Assembly (NCBI GenBank): GCA_016210295.1 | Contig: JACQUM010000033.1 | Span: 1 to 21,617, forward strand | DNA length: 21,617 nt | From: Chloroflexota bacterium | Lineage (GTDB): Bacteria > Chloroflexota > Dehalococcoidia > UBA6926 > JACQUM01 | Direction of reading: 5' to 3' | Shown here: one piece after another, positions 13,203 through 20,601 of the stretch | Layout: every line of letters begins with the position of its first letter | How positions within the stretch are numbered: the first letter of the stretch is position 1 | Program-made: the position numbers and the translations under genes | Notes under the pieces: generated by a model | Databases searched by the model: none | Told to the model about the DNA's origin: nothing | Seen by the model: only the letters and a program-made list of their open reading frames with translations

Positions 13203-14462
13203 CTAAAGGTCCAGGCCCGGCACGGGAAAGCGGTGCGTCATCTCCCTGACCTGTTCCCGTACGCTTTGTACAACCTCCTCAGCCTGGATGTGACGCAGGA
13301 CGCGGTCGATAAGACCCGCGACGGCACGGACGTCCGTCTCGGTAAGTCCGCGGCTGGTCACGGCCGGCGTGCCGATACGGACGCCGCTGGCCACCCGCGG
13401 TGGTCGAGGATCGTAGGGGATGGCGTTTGCGTTGACGATGATCCCCGCCGCCTCCAGGGCTTTAGTGGCATCCCGTCCTGTCACGTTGAGGGGGGTCAGG
13501 TCCACCAGGAGCATGTGAGAGTCGGTACCGCCGGAGACGATCCGCAGGCCACGGCCCTGCAGCTCGTCCGCCAGGGCTTGGGCGTTCGCCAGCACCTGCC
13601 GCTGGTAGCTCTTGAACTCGGGCCGCAGCGCCTCCCCGAAGGCCACAGCCTTGGCGGCGATGGTGTGCATCATCGGCCCGCCCTGGACACCGGGGAAGAC
13701 GGCCTTATCGATGTCCGCGGCATGCTCGGCATCGCTCAGGATGAAGGCGCCCCGGGGCCCGCGCAGCGTCTTGTGCGTGGTGGAGGTGACGACCTGGGCA
13801 TGGGGCACGGGGTCGGGATAGATGCCGGCGGCGATGAGCCCTGCGTAGTGGGCCATGTCCACCACGAGGAGAGCTCCAATCTCGTCGGCGACGGCGCGAA
13901 AAACAGGAAAGTCGATGGCGCGCGGATAGGAGCTGGCCCCCGCGATGATCAGCTTGGGACGGCGCTCCCGGGCAAGGTCGCGGACCTGATCGTAGTCGAT
14001 CAGCTCGGTGTCACGCCGGACGCCGTAGGAGACGAACTCGTAGGTCTTGCCGGAGAAGCTCACCGGGCTGCCGTGGGAGAGGTGCCCCCCCTGGTCCAGC
14101 CGCATCCCCATGACGACGTCGCCCGGCTGGAGGAAGGCGAAATAGACAGCCATGTTGGCCTGGACGCCGCTGTGGGGCTGAACGTTGGCGTGCTGGGCGC
14201 CGTAGAGGGCCTTCAACCGCTCGATGGCCAGGCGCTCCGCCACATCCACGAACTCACAGCCGCCATAGTAGCGCCGGCCCGGGTAGCCTTCGGCGTACTT
14301 GTTGGTCATCGCCGAGGCCTGCGCCTCCATGACGGCCCGGCTGGCGTAGTTCTCCGAGGCGATAAGGACAAGGGTGCTGCGCTGCCGCTCCTCCTCGGCC
14401 TGGATCGCCGCGTATACGGCGGGGTCTTGTTGTGCCAAGACGCTTTGCAATAACACAGTCAT
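13203..14462 (-). CDS. glyA: serine hydroxymethyltransferase
   Basis: This PLP enzyme interconverts serine plus tetrahydrofolate and glycine plus 5,10-methylene-tetrahydrofolate, feeding one-carbon metabolism. It has 419 residues, the usual bacterial size. Motifs include LIASENYAS (33-41), NKYAEGYPGRRYYGG (54-68), VVDMAHYAGLIA (200-211) and the PLP lysine K231 in STTHKTLRGPRG. ATG 14462 has AGGAGG 8 bases upstream. It is transcribed ahead of the rpsF operon, which has its own promoter. A promoter-like sequence precedes glyA, and no glycine riboswitch was seen. Confidence 0.97.
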   Translation of the reverse strand: MTVLLQSVLAQQDPAVYAAIQAEEERQRSTLVLIASENYASRAVMEAQASAMTNKYAEGYPGRRYYGGCEFVDVAERLAIERLKALYGAQHANVQPHSGVQANMAVYFAFLQPGDVVMGMRLDQGGHLSHGSPVSFSGKTYEFVSYGVRRDTELIDYDQVRDLARERRPKLIIAGASSYPRAIDFPVFRAVADEIGALLVVDMAHYAGLIAAGIYPDPVPHAQVVTSTTHKTLRGPRGAFILSDAEHAADIDKAVFPGVQGGPMMHTIAAKAVAFGEALRPEFKSYQRQVLANAQALADELQGRGLRIVSGGTDSHMLLVDLTPLNVTGRDATKALEAAGIIVNANAIPYDPRPPRVASGVRIGTPAVTSRGLTETDVRAVAGLIDRVLRHIQAEEVVQSVREQVREMTHRFPVPGLDL

Positions 14463-14525
14463 CCCCTCACCCTCCTCTCACGCCGGACGGCGAATTGCTC
14501 CGTGCGGACGTGGCCCTCTCGTCCC

Positions 14526-14555
14526 AGTGTACGGAAGCAGGCAGACACCCGTCAA
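14526..14555 (-). promoter_or_regulatory. possible glyA promoter
   Basis: TTGACG at 14555-14550 (5 of 6), an 18-base spacer and TACACT at 14531-14526 (4 of 6) lie 64 bases upstream of the glyA start. The -35 overlaps the stop codon of the preceding nucleotidyltransferase-like gene. The hexamers resemble the TTGACG-type promoter proposed for the ilv leader. Confidence 0.45.
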
Positions 14556-15718
14556 CGGACGCGGCGGGGCGGCACGGGGGCAGCCTCCGCCCATCCCCAG
14601 GCCACCTCCGCCAGGGCCATCAGCCCTCCGGAGACGAGGCTGTGTCCTCCCAGAACAACGGGGACCGGCGCCTCCGAGGCGGCGAGGGTAAGCTCCCGGA
14701 GAAACGGGTCGCGGATCTCCTCCCACCGGCCCAGGTCGGACAAGAAACGGTCCTCCTCCGAGGTGGCGGTCCCCCGATGGGCCAGAAGCACGCGGCTGTC
14801 CAGAAAGACAGCCCCGCCCAGAGTCGAAAGCTCGGAGAAGAAACGCTCCATCCCCCCGGCCTCCAGGTGATAAGAGAGGAAGGACCGCGCAACCCCCCCC
14901 TCCTCCCGCCCAAGGGCCCGCATCCCGCGTTCCTCGGAAAAGAGGCGGACGCGACAGGCCGTCTGCCGCTCGAGAAAGGCCCAGGCATGGCTCCCGACCC
15001 GACCGGCCACGACGATCTCCGCGCCCGGATCGGTGAGGAGCCGGGCCGCCTCCTGAAGGCGGGCGGTCTCCAGGGCGAGGCCATCAAGATAGCCGCGGAG
15101 GTGGGGCCCCACACCCGGGTGGAGAGAGAGGATGAGGAGGTCGGCGGGGGAATCGATGTCGTACTGAGTGGACGGCGTGCGAGGAAACTCGACGCCCCGC
15201 AGCCCCGCCTTCTTCCACAGGCGGAGGGCCAAGGCGTTGTCCGTCGCCGGGAGGTCGATTTTCTCAAGAGCCTCGGCGACGGAGACGCCCAGGATATCCG
15301 CGGAGTACAGGTTATTGGCCACGACCACCGGGTCCCGGCTCAAGCACGCGCGCCCGAAGCGGCGAAGCTCGCCCACCGAGAGAAGAGGGACGCTGCCCGC
15401 GCCCGTCACCACGAAACGCTCCAGCCGCCGGGCCTGAACGAGGCCGAGGAGCCTCCGGCCAAAGTGGAAGGGAGCCTCGTCCCCATCCAGCTCCACCTCG
15501 ACCCCCGGCGGCGCGATGGCCGCCATCTCGGCGCTGTCCGTCACCAGGACGGGCGGAGAAAACAAGCCCGTGGCCTCGGCCCTCTGGAGGAAGTCGAGGG
15601 CAGAAGCGCTCCGCGCCCCCTCCATCATCCGCTCCGCAAAACCTGGGCCACCTTTGCGGGCGAAAAGCAGCAGAGACAGGCCAGCCTCTTTCCCCGTCCC
15701 CGGCGGCTTAGGGGCCAC
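14552..15718 (-). CDS. MobA-like nucleotidyltransferase-type protein, two-part
   Basis: I do not firmly recognise this 388-residue protein. Residues about 13-197 look like a small GT-A nucleotidyltransferase (MobA/CofC-like): LSLLLFARKGG at the start, a central RFVVTGAGSVPLLSVGELRRF and TQYDIDSPADLLIL at 184-197, which resembles the closing motif of such enzymes. The canonical glycine-rich GGxSxRMG loop is missing. Residues 200-375 form a second part with LSYHLEAGGMERFFSEL and VVLGGHSLVSGGLMALAEV. GTG 15718 starts 3 bases after the comF stop, with GGGAG 9 bases upstream, so the two genes are a unit. Function and substrate are unknown; active-site loss is possible. Confidence 0.65.
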   Translation of the reverse strand: MAPKPPGTGKEAGLSLLLFARKGGPGFAERMMEGARSASALDFLQRAEATGLFSPPVLVTDSAEMAAIAPPGVEVELDGDEAPFHFGRRLLGLVQARRLERFVVTGAGSVPLLSVGELRRFGRACLSRDPVVVANNLYSADILGVSVAEALEKIDLPATDNALALRLWKKAGLRGVEFPRTPSTQYDIDSPADLLILSLHPGVGPHLRGYLDGLALETARLQEAARLLTDPGAEIVVAGRVGSHAWAFLERQTACRVRLFSEERGMRALGREEGGVARSFLSYHLEAGGMERFFSELSTLGGAVFLDSRVLLAHRGTATSEEDRFLSDLGRWEEIRDPFLRELTLAASEAPVPVVLGGHSLVSGGLMALAEVAWGWAEAAPVPPRRVR

Positions 15719-15721
15719 GGC

Positions 15722-16426
15722 TCAGATCTCCCGAGCGATGGCGACGCCCCAGACCTCGAGGGCTCCGGCCTCTCGGAGGGCCTCGGCGCAGGCGGCGAAC
15801 GTCGCCCCCGTGGTCGAAACATCGTCCATCAGGACCACTCTCTGTCCCTCGAACCGGCGGGTGGCCTGAAAGGCCCCCGCCACGTTCCGGCGCCTGTCAT
15901 CCCGCCTCGCGGAGACCTGGGGTGTCGTCGCGCGGACCCGGCTCAACCCGTCAGGACAGAGGTCCAGGTCCAGCTCTTTCGCGACGACCCTCGCCAGCAG
16001 CTCCGCCTGGTTGTAGCCTCTCTCGCGGAGCCTCCCCCCGTGGAGGGGGACGGGGACAACGGTCTCTGCGGCGATCCCCCGCAGGCGGATGTGGTCCGCC
16101 ACAAACGCCCCCAGGACGGGGGCCAGGGCACGTACGTTCCTGTATTTCAAGGCGTGGACGGCCTCCTGCACGGCGCTCTCCATGCGAAAGGGCGCCAATA
16201 TCCCGTCGAGAGGGCCGGGCCGGCGAACGCAAAGAGCACACAGACCCGCTGCTTCCACGAGCCGCGCGCAGAGCCAGCAATACGGCTCAGGCAGACGGGG
16301 CGCGAGAGTCACGCACCGTGGGCAGAAGAACGAGCCCTCTGTGCCGCAGGAGGCGCACCGCGCTGGAAAGAGAAGCTCCCCCGGGAGCCGCGCCAGACGG
16401 GCGAGAGGCAAATGGAGCGATGGCAT
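15722..16426 (-). CDS. comF: ComF family phosphoribosyltransferase-like protein
   Basis: This 234-residue protein has the ComF layout. N-terminal CxxC zinc-binding pairs (CASC, CPRC, CWLC, CALC) are followed by a type I phosphoribosyltransferase domain with VPVPLHGGRLRERGYNQAELLA and the PRPP loop VVLMDDVSTTGATF. In naturally competent bacteria ComF acts in the cytosol with ComFA and PriA in handling incoming ssDNA; elsewhere its role is uncertain. ATG 16426 is used, although two in-frame GTG codons sit just upstream (16435, 16429). A promoter-like sequence lies only about 20 bases upstream, implying a very short leader. It is divergent from the ilv operon. Confidence 0.9.
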   Translation of the reverse strand: MPSLHLPLARLARLPGELLFPARCASCGTEGSFFCPRCVTLAPRLPEPYCWLCARLVEAAGLCALCVRRPGPLDGILAPFRMESAVQEAVHALKYRNVRALAPVLGAFVADHIRLRGIAAETVVPVPLHGGRLRERGYNQAELLARVVAKELDLDLCPDGLSRVRATTPQVSARRDDRRRNVAGAFQATRRFEGQRVVLMDDVSTTGATFAACAEALREAGALEVWGVAIAREI

Positions 16427-16443
16427 CACGCGCACCCCGGCCC

Positions 16444-16472
16444 ACCATAGACCCCTGCCACAGACTCGTCAA
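16444..16472 (-). promoter_or_regulatory. possible comF promoter
   Basis: TTGACG at 16472-16467, a 17-base spacer and TATGGT at 16449-16444 point to a start near 16437, about 10 bases before the comF ATG. The -35 and spacing are good and the -10 is 4 of 6. The short leader makes it tentative. Confidence 0.42.
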
Positions 16473-16520
16473 TCCTCCTCCTTTTTCATACCGGCCTGTG
16501 ATGAAATCCCGCGCCCGCCC

Positions 16521-16550
16521 TTGACGGTGAGAAGCCTGACATGGTACCAT
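16521..16550 (+). promoter_or_regulatory. promoter of the ilv T-box leader
   Basis: TTGACG at 16521-16526, an 18-base spacer and TACCAT at 16545-16550 preceded by TGG (extended -10). The predicted start near 16557 coincides with the first helix of the T-box leader, which supports it. Confidence 0.6.
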
Positions 16551-16556
16551 TGCTCA

Positions 16557-16834
16557 TTGTTGTGCGTGGAAGGGGAGTAGTAGCGAGGTTCACGTCTCCA
16601 GAGAGCCGGGGAAGGTGAAAGCCCGGCGGCCACTGACCTCCGAACTCGCCCCGGAGCACCCAGGCTGAACGGTCCGCCAGCCGATAGGTTGGCGAGCCTG
16701 TTTGTTTCGACAAACACAAAGTAGGCCTGGCGGGAGGGTGCCCGATACAGCACCGCGAGAGCCTCCGCTGAGCGGGGGAAAAAGGGTGGTACCGCGGGCG
16801 AAAGTCCCGTCCCTGTGCAGGGACGGGACTTTTT
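16557..16834 (+). promoter_or_regulatory. T-box riboswitch leader, probable leucine specifier
   Basis: The leader has all main parts of a T-box. The Stem I base pairs GTGC 16562-16565 with GCAC 16656-16659 and GGGG 16572-16575 with CCCC 16649-16652. AGTA lies at 16576, the distal AGAGA bulge at 16600, and the apical GGTGAAA loop at 16614. Stem II (16662-16699) and a UUCG-capped hairpin (16699-16716) follow. The T-box core AGGGTGGTACCGCG at 16783-16796 and a terminator complete it. GAA then CTC (16645-16647) then G sits directly before the closing CCCC helix, so CTC is the best-fitting specifier, implying uncharged tRNA-Leu(GAG). TGGT in the core would pair with an ACCA tRNA end. Known mechanism: uncharged tRNA stabilises the antiterminator (GCGG 16772 with CCGC 16792). 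The specifier reading is inference. Confidence 0.93.
16801..16834 (+). terminator. T-box attenuator terminator
   Basis: A long hairpin (AAAGTCCCGTCCCT at 16801-16814 paired with AGGGACGGGACTTT at 16819-16832, loop GTGC) runs into a five-T tract at 16830-16834. It immediately follows the T-box core and is mutually exclusive with the antiterminator, as expected for this class of leader. Confidence 0.93.
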
Positions 16835-16913
16835 CGTTGCGGCCCTCTTGGGCACCAGGAACGACTAACAAGAGAACGATGGAAAGGGAAGCGAAGGAAG
16901 AAGAGGTGCGGCC

Positions 16914-18611
16914 ATGAAGCTCACCGGCGGCCAGATGGTGTGTGAAAGCTTGCTCCGCGAGGGGGCAGACGTGGTCTTCGGCGTCCCCGGCGGGGCCATC
17001 CTGCCCTTCTACGACTACCTGACGCAGTACCCCAAAATCCATCACGTCCTGGTACGCCATGAGCAGGGTGGCGCCCATGCCGCTGACGGCTACGCCCGCG
17101 TCACGGGGAAGGTCGGCGTCTGCCTCGCTACTTCCGGCCCTGGCGCCCTCAACCTGACCACAGGGCTGGCCAACGCCTTCATGGACTCCTGCCCCATCGT
17201 CGCCATCACCGGCCAGGTCTCTCGGTTCGCCATCGGGAAAGTCGCCTTCCAGGAGACGGACGTCACCGGCGCGACCCTCCCCGTCACCAAGCACAATTAC
17301 CTCGTGATGCGGGCGGCGGACATCCCCCGCGTCCTCAAGGAGGCTTTCTATATTGCCCGGACAGGGCGGCCCGGCCCGGTGCTCGTGGACATCCCCAAGG
17401 ACGTCTTCACCGAGACCGCCGACTACGAGTACCCGGAGACGGTGAACCTCCCGGGCTATCATCCCCAGACCGTGGGGGACCCCGCCCAGATCCAGAAGGC
17501 GGCCAAGCTCATCAACGGTGCGAAGAGGCCCGTGATCCTGGCAGGACGCGGCGTCCTCATCGCGGGAGCCATGGAGGAGCTTCGCCTTCTGGCCGAGAAG
17601 GCCCAGGTCCCCGTCGTCCCCACCCTCCTGGGCCTGAGTTGCTTCCCCGGCTCTCACTATTTGAACGTGGGAATGATGGGGATGCACGGCTCCGCCTACG
17701 CCAACATCGCCGTGGACGAATGCGACGTCCTCATCGGCGTCGGCTGCCGGTTCGACGACCGGATCACCGGCCGTGTCAGCGACTTCGCCCGCCACGCCCA
17801 GATCATCCATGTCGACATAGAGCCGGCCAACATCCGCCAGAACATCCGCACCGAGGTCCCCATCGTCGGCGACGCCAAGAGCGTCCTCCGAAGCCTCATC
17901 CCACTGGTCGAGCCCGCCAAACGTTCCGAGTGGCTCCAGCACATCGACGACCTCCGCCGGGCCCACCCCCTGGTGGTGCGGGACTTCGGAGAGGCCCCCT
18001 CCACCCAGCACGTCATCCAGCAGCTTTTCCAGGAGACCCACGGGAACGCCATCGTCGTCACCGGCGTGGGCCAGCACCAGATGCGGGCCGGCCAGCACTA
18101 CATCTTCGACCGTCCGATGACTATGGTCACCTCCGGTGGACTGGGCACCATGGGTTACGAAATTCCCGCCGCCATGGGCGCCCAACTGGGACGCCCCGAC
18201 GCCCTGGTCTGGTCCGTGGCCGGGGACGGCGGCTTCCAGATGACGGTGCAGGAGCTGGCGACCATCCGGGACGAGAAGCTGCCGGTCAAGTTCGCCATCA
18301 TGAACAACGGCTTCCTCGGCATGGTGCGCCAGTGGCAGGAGCTCTTCTACGAGAAGCGCTACAGCCAGGTGAAGGTCACCGGCCCCGACTTCGTGAAGCT
18401 GGCCGAGGCCTATGGCATGCTGGGGCTCCGCGCCACCCGCAAAGAGGAGGTCGCCAAGGTCATCCGGCAGGCCAACGCCCACCGGGGACCCGTCCTGGTG
18501 GACTTCCAGGTGGCCGCGGAGGAGAACGTCTATCCCATGATCCCCAGCGGCCAGTCCGTCAAAGAGCTCATGGAGGACACATTGCCTGGACTGGAGCCGA
18601 CGCGGCGATGA
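16914..18611 (+). CDS. ilvB: acetolactate synthase large subunit
   Basis: This 565-residue TPP enzyme condenses two pyruvates to acetolactate, or pyruvate and 2-oxobutyrate to acetohydroxybutyrate, the first common step to Val, Leu and Ile. FGVPGGAILPFYD is at 22-34, the catalytic Glu is E50 in RHEQGGAHAADGYAR, and the TPP/Mg site is GDGGFQMTVQEL onward (about 436-465, with MNNGFLGMVRQWQELFY). The central FAD-domain segment VGVGCRFDDR-like is intact. ATG 16914 has AAGAGGTG 6-7 bases upstream. It lies about 80 bases after the T-box terminator and its stop overlaps ilvN as ATGA, so the subunits are coupled. Confidence 0.97.
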   Translation: MKLTGGQMVCESLLREGADVVFGVPGGAILPFYDYLTQYPKIHHVLVRHEQGGAHAADGYARVTGKVGVCLATSGPGALNLTTGLANAFMDSCPIVAITGQVSRFAIGKVAFQETDVTGATLPVTKHNYLVMRAADIPRVLKEAFYIARTGRPGPVLVDIPKDVFTETADYEYPETVNLPGYHPQTVGDPAQIQKAAKLINGAKRPVILAGRGVLIAGAMEELRLLAEKAQVPVVPTLLGLSCFPGSHYLNVGMMGMHGSAYANIAVDECDVLIGVGCRFDDRITGRVSDFARHAQIIHVDIEPANIRQNIRTEVPIVGDAKSVLRSLIPLVEPAKRSEWLQHIDDLRRAHPLVVRDFGEAPSTQHVIQQLFQETHGNAIVVTGVGQHQMRAGQHYIFDRPMTMVTSGGLGTMGYEIPAAMGAQLGRPDALVWSVAGDGGFQMTVQELATIRDEKLPVKFAIMNNGFLGMVRQWQELFYEKRYSQVKVTGPDFVKLAEAYGMLGLRATRKEEVAKVIRQANAHRGPVLVDFQVAAEENVYPMIPSGQSVKELMEDTLPGLEPTRR

Positions 18612-19102
18612 GACGGATCATCCTCGCCCTGGTGGAAGACAAGCCCGGCGTGCTAAACCGGATAGCCAGCATGTTCCGACGGCGCGGCTTCAACATCTAC
18701 AGCCTCGCCGTGGGACATAGCGAGGTCCCGGACATGTCCCGGATGGTCATCGTGGTGGACAACGCGCCGCCCAACGCCGTGGACCAGGTGACCAAGCAGC
18801 TCGACAAGGTCATCGAGGTTGTGAGGGTCGAGGACATCACCGAGCTTCCCATCGTCACGCGGGAGACAGCGATGATCAAGGTGCGCGCCAGCCCTGCCAC
18901 CCGCGGGCAGATCATCGAGGTCCTGGACCTGTTCAAAGGCGTGGAGGTGGCCGACGTTTCACCCAACTCCATCATCATCGAGATGACGGGCACCACCGAC
19001 GTAGTCGAGAGCCTGCTGGCCCTGCTCAAAGACTACGGCATCATCGAGATCATGCGGACCGGCCAGCTCGCCATGGTCCGCGACTCCCAACTGCCAGACT
19101 AG
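18608..19102 (+). CDS. ilvN: acetolactate synthase small (regulatory) subunit
   Basis: This 164-residue regulatory subunit starts MRRIILALVEDKPGVLNRIASMF, an N-terminal ACT domain that typically binds valine. The C-terminal half (about 80-160, including TRETAMIKVRA and LLKDYGIIEIMRTG) is the conserved second domain that contacts the large subunit. ATG 18608 overlaps the ilvB stop as ATGA. The open frame extends far upstream inside ilvB, but homology begins only here. The length matches the usual 160-165 residues (IlvH/IlvN type). Feedback inhibition of the holoenzyme is known for the family. Confidence 0.96.
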   Translation: MRRIILALVEDKPGVLNRIASMFRRRGFNIYSLAVGHSEVPDMSRMVIVVDNAPPNAVDQVTKQLDKVIEVVRVEDITELPIVTRETAMIKVRASPATRGQIIEVLDLFKGVEVADVSPNSIIIEMTGTTDVVESLLALLKDYGIIEIMRTGQLAMVRDSQLPD

Positions 19103-19413
19103 CGAGACCGACGGCGGAGGTAGTGAGAAAGAGAGTCGCGGTGCAGAACAGTCCTTACCGGAGGGATCGGAGGTATCCCCTCGACCCCTTTCCCTTCTCC
19201 CCCCTTCTGGGGAGCGGAAAGGTGAGAGGAGAAGTAAAAGAGAAGAGCGTAGCGGGTGCAAGGGCGCGGCTCTGCCGGGGGTTTCAGGGGGTGTCCCCCT
19301 GAATCTCTCCTTCCCTCCCCCTCTCCCTGAAGGAGAGGGGGACACAGGGGGCGAGGGAAAGTGACGAGAAGTGGGCCAGTTCCTAGATAGATAACGAAAG
19401 AGGGGGGACACTG
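19103..19413. repeat. ilvN-ilvC intergenic hairpin cluster
   Basis: This 311-base spacer holds no gene. It is a mosaic of C-rich and G-rich blocks with three clear hairpins. The first is 19197-19202 with 19209-19214 (CTCCCC/GGGGAG), extended by CCTTTCC/GGAAAGG. The second is 19283-19291 with 19295-19303 (TTCAGGGGG/CCCCCTGAA, loop TGT). The third is 19317-19326 with 19332-19341 (10-bp stem CCCCCTCTCC, loop CTGAA). None has a T-run, so they are not standard terminators. They look like a dispersed intergenic repeat or an mRNA-processing/stability element. The ilvC ribosome binding site lies at the right end (AGAGGGGGG, about 6 bases before ATG). Confidence 0.6.
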
Positions 19414-20412
19414 ATGGCAACAATCTACTACGACAAGGACGCCGACCTGAACCTGTTGAAGAAGGACCTCATCGGCGTCATCGGCTATGGGAGCCAGGGG
19501 CACGCCCACGCCCTGAACATGAAGGAGAGCGGCCTCAACGTCATGGTCGGGCTCTACAAGGGGAGCAAGAGCTGGCCCAAGGCCGAGCAGGAGGGCCTGA
19601 AGGTCGGCACCGTGGAGGAGGTCGCCAGGCAGGCCAGCATCATCATGATGCTCGTCCCCGACACCTCCCAGAAGGCGGTGTATTTAGAGTCCATCGAGCC
19701 GCACTTGGGGCCCGGGAAGACCCTCATGTTCGCGCACGGCTTCAACATTCACTACAGCCAGATCGTCCCGCCAGCCAACGTGGACGTCACCATGGTGGCG
19801 CCCAAGGCCCCCGGCCACCGGATGCGCGCCCTCTTCCAGCAAGGGCTGGGCGTCCCCTCCCTCGTCGCCGTTCACCAGGACGTTTCGGAGATGGCCCACA
19901 GCCGGGCCCTGGCCTACGCCAAGGGGATCGGCTCCACTCGCGCCGGCGTCCTGGAGACCACCTTCAAGGAGGAGACCGAGACAGACCTCTTCGGCGAGCA
20001 GGCCGTCCTCTGCGGCGGTGTCAGCAACCTGATTAAGGCCGGCTTCGAGACCCTCGTCGAGGCGGGCTACCAGCCCGAGTCGGCCTACTTCGAGTGCCTC
20101 CACGAGCTCAAGCTCATCGTCGACCTCATCTACCAGGGCGGCCTGGAGTACATGCGCTACTCCATCAGCGACACGGCGGAGTACGGCGACTACGTTTCAG
20201 GTCCTCGGGTCATCGACGACCGCGTCCGGCAGACGATGAAGGACTTGCTCCGCGCCATCCAGGACGGCTCCTTCGCCCGCCAGTGGATCCTGGAGAACCA
20301 GGCGGGGCGGCCCAGCTTCAACGCCCTGCGGAAGAGAGAGGCCGACCACCCCGTCGAGGCGGTCGGCAAGGACCTGCGGGCCATGATGCCCTGGCTCAAG
20401 AACACCGTGTAG
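19414..20412 (+). CDS. ilvC: ketol-acid reductoisomerase, class I
   Basis: This enzyme converts acetolactate or acetohydroxybutyrate to the dihydroxy acids by Mg-dependent alkyl migration and NAD(P)H reduction. The 332-residue size marks class I (short). The Rossmann loop is GVIGYGSQGHAHALN (21-35). The cofactor loop after beta-2 reads GLYKGSKSW, with serine typical of NADPH use. FAHGFNIHY, APKAPGHRMR, TDLFGEQAVLCGG and ECLHELKLIVDLIYQGG carry the metal and substrate residues. ATG 19414 follows a strong AGAGGGGGG. It probably belongs to the T-box-controlled ilv transcript, though the 311-base spacer could carry processing sites. Confidence 0.97.
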   Translation: MATIYYDKDADLNLLKKDLIGVIGYGSQGHAHALNMKESGLNVMVGLYKGSKSWPKAEQEGLKVGTVEEVARQASIIMMLVPDTSQKAVYLESIEPHLGPGKTLMFAHGFNIHYSQIVPPANVDVTMVAPKAPGHRMRALFQQGLGVPSLVAVHQDVSEMAHSRALAYAKGIGSTRAGVLETTFKEETETDLFGEQAVLCGGVSNLIKAGFETLVEAGYQPESAYFECLHELKLIVDLIYQGGLEYMRYSISDTAEYGDYVSGPRVIDDRVRQTMKDLLRAIQDGSFARQWILENQAGRPSFNALRKREADHPVEAVGKDLRAMMPWLKNTV

Positions 20413-20415
20413 GGC

Positions 20416-20536
20416 GCTCGGCGAAAGAACGGCGGACATGCGACACTCAGGCTCTTTCCTTTCGCTGAGCAAAGCCGCCCGCCACCAGGGTGGCGGTTGC
20501 GGCGGCGTGCTCTACCTTCCACCCTCCAGGGTGGAG
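20416..20536 (+). promoter_or_regulatory. structured leader upstream of leuA
   Basis: Three hairpins stand in a row in the 189-base ilvC-leuA gap. H1 pairs 20416-20427 with 20459-20470 (12 bp with one G-T, 31-base loop). H2 nests GCCGCC/GGCGGC (20474-20479, 20501-20506) around GCCAC/GTGGC (20481-20485, 20490-20494). H3 is TCCACCCT/AGGGTGGA (20518-20525, 20528-20535). No T-tract follows any of them, so a simple terminator is unlikely. I recognise no known riboswitch family. It may be a regulatory or processing structure. Confidence 0.5.
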
Positions 20537-20601
20537 CTCGCATTACCGCACGTCTAGGTCGCCCCGTCAAAACTGCTCACGTAGATTAGGAGGGTCTTTC
20601 C

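Noticed and set aside
14432..16450. 672-residue plus-strand open frame opposite comF and the nucleotidyltransferase-like gene
   Set aside because: Same pattern of antisense shadow: no domain, no ribosome binding site, and the composition of a GC-rich complementary frame.
16646..16648. Serine (TCG) reading of the T-box specifier
   Set aside because: It leaves no unpaired purine before the closing CCCC helix and makes no sense for an ilv-leu operon; CTC followed by G fits both.
16590..18482. 630-residue minus-strand open frame opposite ilvB and the T-box leader
   Set aside because: Antisense to ilvB and crossing the T-box structure; no family similarity.
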